Shown piece after piece: positions 60,301 through 64,000 of a DNA stretch of 64,000 nt. The DNA is taken from NCBI GenBank assembly GCA_012862575.1, contig BLSF01000071.1, positions 1-64,000 on the forward strand, read 5' to 3'. The first letter of the stretch is position 1; every line of letters starts with the position of its first letter. Source of the stretch: Parietichytrium sp. I65-24A (lineage: Eukaryota > Sar > Bigyra > Thraustochytrida > Thraustochytriidae). The notes beneath the pieces were generated by a model that was not told the DNA's origin, made no database searches, and saw only the letters and a list, made by a program, of their open reading frames with translations. The position numbers were made by a program, and so were the translations under genes.

Positions 60301-61968
60301 ATGTTGCGACTCCGAGGCACTCAAGTTGTAGGCAAGATGAGCTCCGAGAGCGCAGAGGAGGAGAAGAGATTGGGAATGCGTATCGCAATGCACGACTTTG
60401 GGGCATGGGTGCATTCCATGGAAGAGTGCGGCATCGCGACGCACGAGCTGAGGGTTTTGCAAGGAGAGATTCCTGCCGGTATCTCCGGTACGTTGTTCAG
60501 AAACGGTCCGGGGTTATTTGAGAGGGGCGGGAGAGCTGTAAGGGTCCTCGATGGCGACGGTTACATCGTCGCGGTCCGCTTCAGCGAGGAACCTCAAGGC
60601 GGCCCGCCCAAGGTTTACTTGACCGGCCGATTCGTGGAGACGCCAGAGCTAATTGCTGAGCGAGCAGAGAATAAGCTTCTCTTCCGAGGGTGCTTTGGCA
60701 CTCGCTCGACAAAATTGCTGAGCAATTTTGGGATCCCAAAATTTAAGAACACATCAAACACGAACACTGTTTACTTTGCGAATCGCCTCCTTGCCCTCTG
60801 GGAAGGTGGGCTTCCGTACGAGCTCGACGCGCAAACACTGGAGACTCTGCCTTCCTCAAGTGTGCAACAAGCGCTGAGCCTAAGCTCTGGCGATGGCTTC
60901 AGTGCTCACCCCTGCCTGGACACTGGACGGAAAAGGATGGTGAATCTTGTTGTCAATCCAGAAAAGAATGCAAAGTCGCCTTTTTCTAGCGATAGAGCTT
61001 GTTTGCTCGAGTACGAAGAAGTGGCGACCACCCCGGGCGGTCTTCGGCTTGTCTCCAAACAACATGTTCCATTGCGCTACCGATACACGCTCCTGCATGA
61101 CTTTGAGATTACGAGCCAGTTCGCAGTCTTCATGCAATGCCCTCTGAAGATGTCTGTTCTGAAGCTCTGCAGTGGATTTGGGGTTGGGACTTCGGTATCC
61201 GAGATGCCTGGCAACTCACTCTTATATGTTGTGAAGCGGGGCCAATCCGCAACCGAAGGTTCCTCGAAGCTCGCCCAATATGCAGTCTTCGAGTTGGAGA
61301 GGTTGTTTGGCTACCACACAATCAACTCATTTGAGGATGGAGCGGGAAATTTGGTGTTTGACGTCCTTGCGGGGTCGCATTACATCCCACTTGATAATGG
61401 GGGGTATTTTAGCGATGTTGAGCTCGGAGGTCAGCCGATCGCATGCGTGGCTGAATCCCGAACAGAGTGGCCGACCACGCCTGTTCGTGTTGTGGTGAAT
61501 ATCTCGCGAGCCAAATTTGATGGGAGCATCGTGCAACAGGCAAGCTGCCGGAAACTTTTCAAAAACGACGACGGCAGTGAGCTCAATGTCGAAATGGTGA
61601 CAATGAACAGCAGTTTCCATGGCAAGCCATATCGATATGCGTACGCAATAAATATGGGCTCCCTTGTGGCAGGCGTTTACCGGGGATGGTCTGGGCTCGT
61701 GAAGCTGGACTGGGCCTCGCCACACGACATCCAAAAGTGGTTCCCATCGCACGAGCGCTGTTTGGTTGGTGATCCGGAGTTTGTTCCTCGACCTGGTGGA
61801 GTCGAGGAAGATGACGGCTGGCTTTTTACGCACGTTTTCGACCCCACGAAATGCAGCTCCACGCTCGAAATCCTTTCTGCCAAATCGATGTCCACTGTGA
61901 CAGTGATTGCCGTTGGCGTGCCTCTCCCTGTTGGCTTCCACACAATGTGGCTACCTTCCAAACTCTAG
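60301..61968 (+). CDS. Carotenoid cleavage oxygenase
   Basis: 555 residues, single exon, ATG at 60301 (a second ATG lies at 60337). This family is a seven-bladed beta-propeller that oxidatively cleaves a double bond of carotenoids or related compounds using iron held by four histidines. All four are visible in context: SAHPCLD (about 202), LLHDFEIT (about 265), GYHTINSFED (about 339) and LPVGFHTMW (about 546). The entry motif GTLFRNGPGLFERGG is also typical. Length is normal for the family. There is no clear plastid or secretory signal, so it is probably cytosolic. Substrate and cleavage site cannot be read from the sequence. Apocarotenoid or retinal production is plausible. Confidence 0.88.
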   Translation: MLRLRGTQVVGKMSSESAEEEKRLGMRIAMHDFGAWVHSMEECGIATHELRVLQGEIPAGISGTLFRNGPGLFERGGRAVRVLDGDGYIVAVRFSEEPQGGPPKVYLTGRFVETPELIAERAENKLLFRGCFGTRSTKLLSNFGIPKFKNTSNTNTVYFANRLLALWEGGLPYELDAQTLETLPSSSVQQALSLSSGDGFSAHPCLDTGRKRMVNLVVNPEKNAKSPFSSDRACLLEYEEVATTPGGLRLVSKQHVPLRYRYTLLHDFEITSQFAVFMQCPLKMSVLKLCSGFGVGTSVSEMPGNSLLYVVKRGQSATEGSSKLAQYAVFELERLFGYHTINSFEDGAGNLVFDVLAGSHYIPLDNGGYFSDVELGGQPIACVAESRTEWPTTPVRVVVNISRAKFDGSIVQQASCRKLFKNDDGSELNVEMVTMNSSFHGKPYRYAYAINMGSLVAGVYRGWSGLVKLDWASPHDIQKWFPSHERCLVGDPEFVPRPGGVEEDDGWLFTHVFDPTKCSSTLEILSAKSMSTVTVIAVGVPLPVGFHTMWLPSKL

Positions 61969-62439
61969 TAGCCTCAAGTTCTTGTACCGGTGACCGGGTA
62001 CTACACAACATAATGCCTTTCTTCGCCATCACTAAATCATTTCGTTCGGCATTGCACTGTTTAGTTTTCAAAAAATTTGATTGGAGCATGGCATTTTGAG
62101 CTTCGACCCCCCAAAAATCCGTTTCCAAAATGTGAGTTCCTCGCTTCTCTGGTGCAAGAAACTTGAAAGAATGGAATTATGGCAAAAGAGCATTTTTAAT
62201 TTTTCAGCCATACAATTATTGTAAAAAAAATTGGGAGAACAAAGACGAGACAGATGTTCAACATTGCGGGTTTCTCTTTTTGTGTAACAATTAAGGAAGA
62301 AGTAAAGAAGGGAAATGGTTGATCAATACATGCGCCGACGGGACAAATGCACGCCAGCAACGAACACGTGACAGTTTAAAACAGGAGATAGAAAACATCC
62401 TCATCAAGAAAGAGGAGCTTGAACACTAGTTCCATGAGC
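61969..62439. other. Convergent 3' spacer, carotenoid oxygenase to LPMO-like gene
   Basis: AT-rich, with short A runs near 62220. It holds the 3' ends of both genes. No other content was recognised. Confidence 0.65.
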
Positions 62440-63819
62440 TCACACATCGAGGGAGTCCAAAGAGTCTCGGTCACCGGCTTGGTACCCGCTGCTGTAGGCA
62501 GATGCTGGTGGAGGCGGAGGGCTCTGCGCGCGGGAGAAAGGGTTGGCTTGGTAACCACTGCCCAGCTGAGAACCGCGATCGTAAAACCCTTGCGGGGATG
62601 CGGGGGCGCCATACCTTGAGCCTTGCATTTGGGGAGACGATGGCATCGGTAGATTTGGAGGCGGCTGGAGCAAAACCTTTGGCTTGTTTCCGCCACGAGG
62701 AGACGCCGGACCTCCCATACCCATATTTATGTGTGGCTGCTGTGCTTGTTGCTGTTGTTCCTGCTGCATTATCATCCCCGGGTAGTCATTTCGAACAACA
62801 TAGTCATTCTTGGTCGCAGTCGAGACGCTCGCTCCATCGGAGGACCTCGAGAACATCTTTTGGAACCAACCTTTTTTGTTTGCTGTAACGGGGCCAGACA
62901 CGACAGATCTCATAGTTGGGTCCTGCATTGAAGACCTGGCATAAAAGAAAGCCCCTACAACGAGTAGCCCGGCCGCAACACCTCCAGCAATAGGTCCGAC
63001 TAGCGAGTGCTCCTCCTCCACCGTTGGAGTGATGACGACGTCCGCACAGTTCCAGATGCCGCTGGGGTATTCGCCCGGATAGTCTCCGGCCTGGTAGTAC
63101 ATCTGCAGCACGGTGTAGTTACTGAACACCTTTTGTGGCAGCTTGTACCTCATCACGTACTTGGATGCGCCGTTCGGCCCATCGGTGTTAGGGTGGGGCA
63201 GGACCCAGCGGTTTTTGTTGTTCTCCTCCTCGGAGCAGTTGCCCCCGGAGTTGCAACAGCTGCCGAAAGGAGCCACAGGGTTGCTCGAGATGGCATTGCA
63301 GCGCGACCTCGTGTGGTTAGAGCTCACCGTGCCGGAGCCCACCATGTCCGCGGGGCTGGAGAGCCCCTCGCGCATCTTGTCTCTGTACTGGCTGCTTGTG
63401 AAGTCCTCATCGAATTCCAGCACGTACTCGTTCAGGCAATCCTGTGTAGTTACTGCGCTCGAGTCGGACTTGGAGCACAGCCTGAACTCTAGCCATCCGT
63501 ACTTGTGCTCCCCTTCCGGGACGATCACCTCCAGGTCGATGGTCTGCCCCTGCGAGTACACCGCCTGGCTCTCGAAAGGTGACCACGGCCCACCTTCCAA
63601 CAGAGACGCCACGTACACTTTCTCCACAATGCCGCCGCAAACCCCGTGGCCATCCGCGTGCTCAACTTCCCGGCCACCTCCGTCAAATTGCCCCATCTGC
63701 AGCGGGGACAGATAAGCGCCGTCCAGGACCACATTGCGGGCCTTGGGCACGTTCAAGTACGCGCTTTCGCACGCGCATATCGCGCTCGCCCAAACGCCCA
63801 GCGCCGCCTTGCCCACCAT
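62440..63819 (-). CDS. Membrane-anchored LPMO/chitin-binding-4-like protein lacking the N-terminal His
   Basis: 459 residues, ATG at 63819 with signal peptide MVGKAALGVWASAICACES. The ectodomain (about 19-265) follows the LPMO_10/AA15 pattern: AYLNVPKARN at the mature N-terminus where active enzymes have HGYL..P.SRN, then HGVCGG (58-63), EHKYGWLEFRLC (104-115, second brace His at about 105), YVMRYKLP, TVLQMYYQAGDYPGE and WNCADVVIT (256-264). The first copper-binding His is replaced by Ser/Ala whichever cleavage site is used. A membrane span follows (about 273-294, LVGPIAGGVAAGLLVVGAFF). The cytosolic tail of about 165 residues is rich in Pro, Gln and Gly and has an NPF tripeptide, a ligand of EH-domain endocytic proteins. 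I infer a glycan-binding surface protein rather than an oxidase. Confidence 0.78.
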   Translation of the reverse strand: MVGKAALGVWASAICACESAYLNVPKARNVVLDGAYLSPLQMGQFDGGGREVEHADGHGVCGGIVEKVYVASLLEGGPWSPFESQAVYSQGQTIDLEVIVPEGEHKYGWLEFRLCSKSDSSAVTTQDCLNEYVLEFDEDFTSSQYRDKMREGLSSPADMVGSGTVSSNHTRSRCNAISSNPVAPFGSCCNSGGNCSEEENNKNRWVLPHPNTDGPNGASKYVMRYKLPQKVFSNYTVLQMYYQAGDYPGEYPSGIWNCADVVITPTVEEEHSLVGPIAGGVAAGLLVVGAFFYARSSMQDPTMRSVVSGPVTANKKGWFQKMFSRSSDGASVSTATKNDYVVRNDYPGMIMQQEQQQQAQQPHINMGMGGPASPRGGNKPKVLLQPPPNLPMPSSPQMQGSRYGAPASPQGFYDRGSQLGSGYQANPFSRAQSPPPPPASAYSSGYQAGDRDSLDSLDV

Positions 63820-64000
63820 CTTCGCTCCTCGCTCTGTGGACTTTTGCTCTTCACTATGTCTGACACTATGCACCACCTGTGTCTGCCGCAGCCCGCAGAC
63901 AACCAAGCGCCAAACTCCAAGCCCCGAGCCCCACCCTGCGGCGTGCAGCCAGACAAGACACAAGACAAAAGACAAAAGACAAAAGACCCAAGACACAAGA
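63820..64000. other. Upstream region of the LPMO-like gene, to window end
   Basis: It holds CAAGACA/AAGACAAA repeats at 63955-63990. The frame is open upstream of the chosen ATG but lacks an ATG before a signal-peptide-like start. Confidence 0.5.

Noticed and set aside
1-64000. Retroelements, virus-like elements, transposases, tRNA or rRNA genes
   Set aside because: I saw no reverse transcriptase, integrase, capsid or transposase motif, no long terminal repeats and no tRNA-type B-box in a cloverleaf context. A dedicated search (RepeatMasker, tRNAscan-SE) would settle this.

Overview
The window looks like nuclear DNA of a unicellular eukaryote, most likely a heterotrophic stramenopile of the thraustochytrid/labyrinthulid kind. 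This is inference. The support is long, nearly intronless genes with occasional short GT-AG introns; mitochondrial proteins encoded in the nucleus (ATP synthase subunit d, an Imp2-type protease, an AFG1 ATPase); a dolichol-phosphate mannose synthase; a secreted protein with PTDAPTVS linker repeats of a kind common in stramenopiles; and class C 7TM receptors with BMP-type ectodomains. I saw no virus-like element, transposase, rRNA, tRNA or CRISPR array.

Layout. 1-4.65 kb is gene-poor. Receptor A lies at 4.66-7.96 kb (+). ATP synthase subunit d is at 9.15-9.65 kb (+). A large cytosolic protein follows at 9.87-13.36 kb (-), then a large secreted, probably GPI-anchored modular protein at 14.25-18.67 kb (-). 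From 18.7 to 29.05 kb there is a 10.4 kb stretch with no gene I can support. A single-pass membrane protein with a cytosolic coiled coil (29.05-31.44, -) and an Imp2-like protease (32.23-33.60, -) come next. Three tandem paralogous receptors, B, C and D, fill 35.95-50.83 kb (+). The last 13 kb is dense: a two-exon longin-like protein (51.63-52.50, +), AFG1 with a C-terminal EF-hand pair (52.90-54.83, -), two-exon DPM1 (55.61-56.71, -), an unrecognised multi-pass membrane protein (57.68-59.04, -), a carotenoid cleavage oxygenase (60.30-61.97, +), and a membrane-anchored LPMO/chitin-binding-like protein that lacks the N-terminal histidine (62.44-63.82, -).

The most interesting system is the receptor family. 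All four members join IPT/TIG-like sandwiches, a bacterial-type BMP (Med/PnrA) solute-binding domain and a class C 7TM module in one intronless reading frame. B, C and D form a tandem array with mosaic sequence. The middle of C is almost identical to B (about 1.95 kb), while its 3' part is almost identical to D (about 1 kb), so C looks like a chimera built by gene conversion or unequal exchange. Inside the converted tract, short pockets in the ectodomain differ strongly. The cytoplasmic loop between TM3 and TM4 of B also differs from the version shared by A, C and D. This is what one expects of a chemoreceptor array that shuffles ligand-binding and signalling parts.

Other points of interest are the LPMO-like surface protein with a cytosolic NPF motif, the AFG1/EF-hand fusion, a recurrent intergenic word (TGACTGTGAG, often near GAGTACTGA), and many small tandem repeats with a 9-bp unit, several just upstream of genes. 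CDS starts are placed at the first plausible ATG, usually the one followed by a signal peptide or conserved N-terminus.
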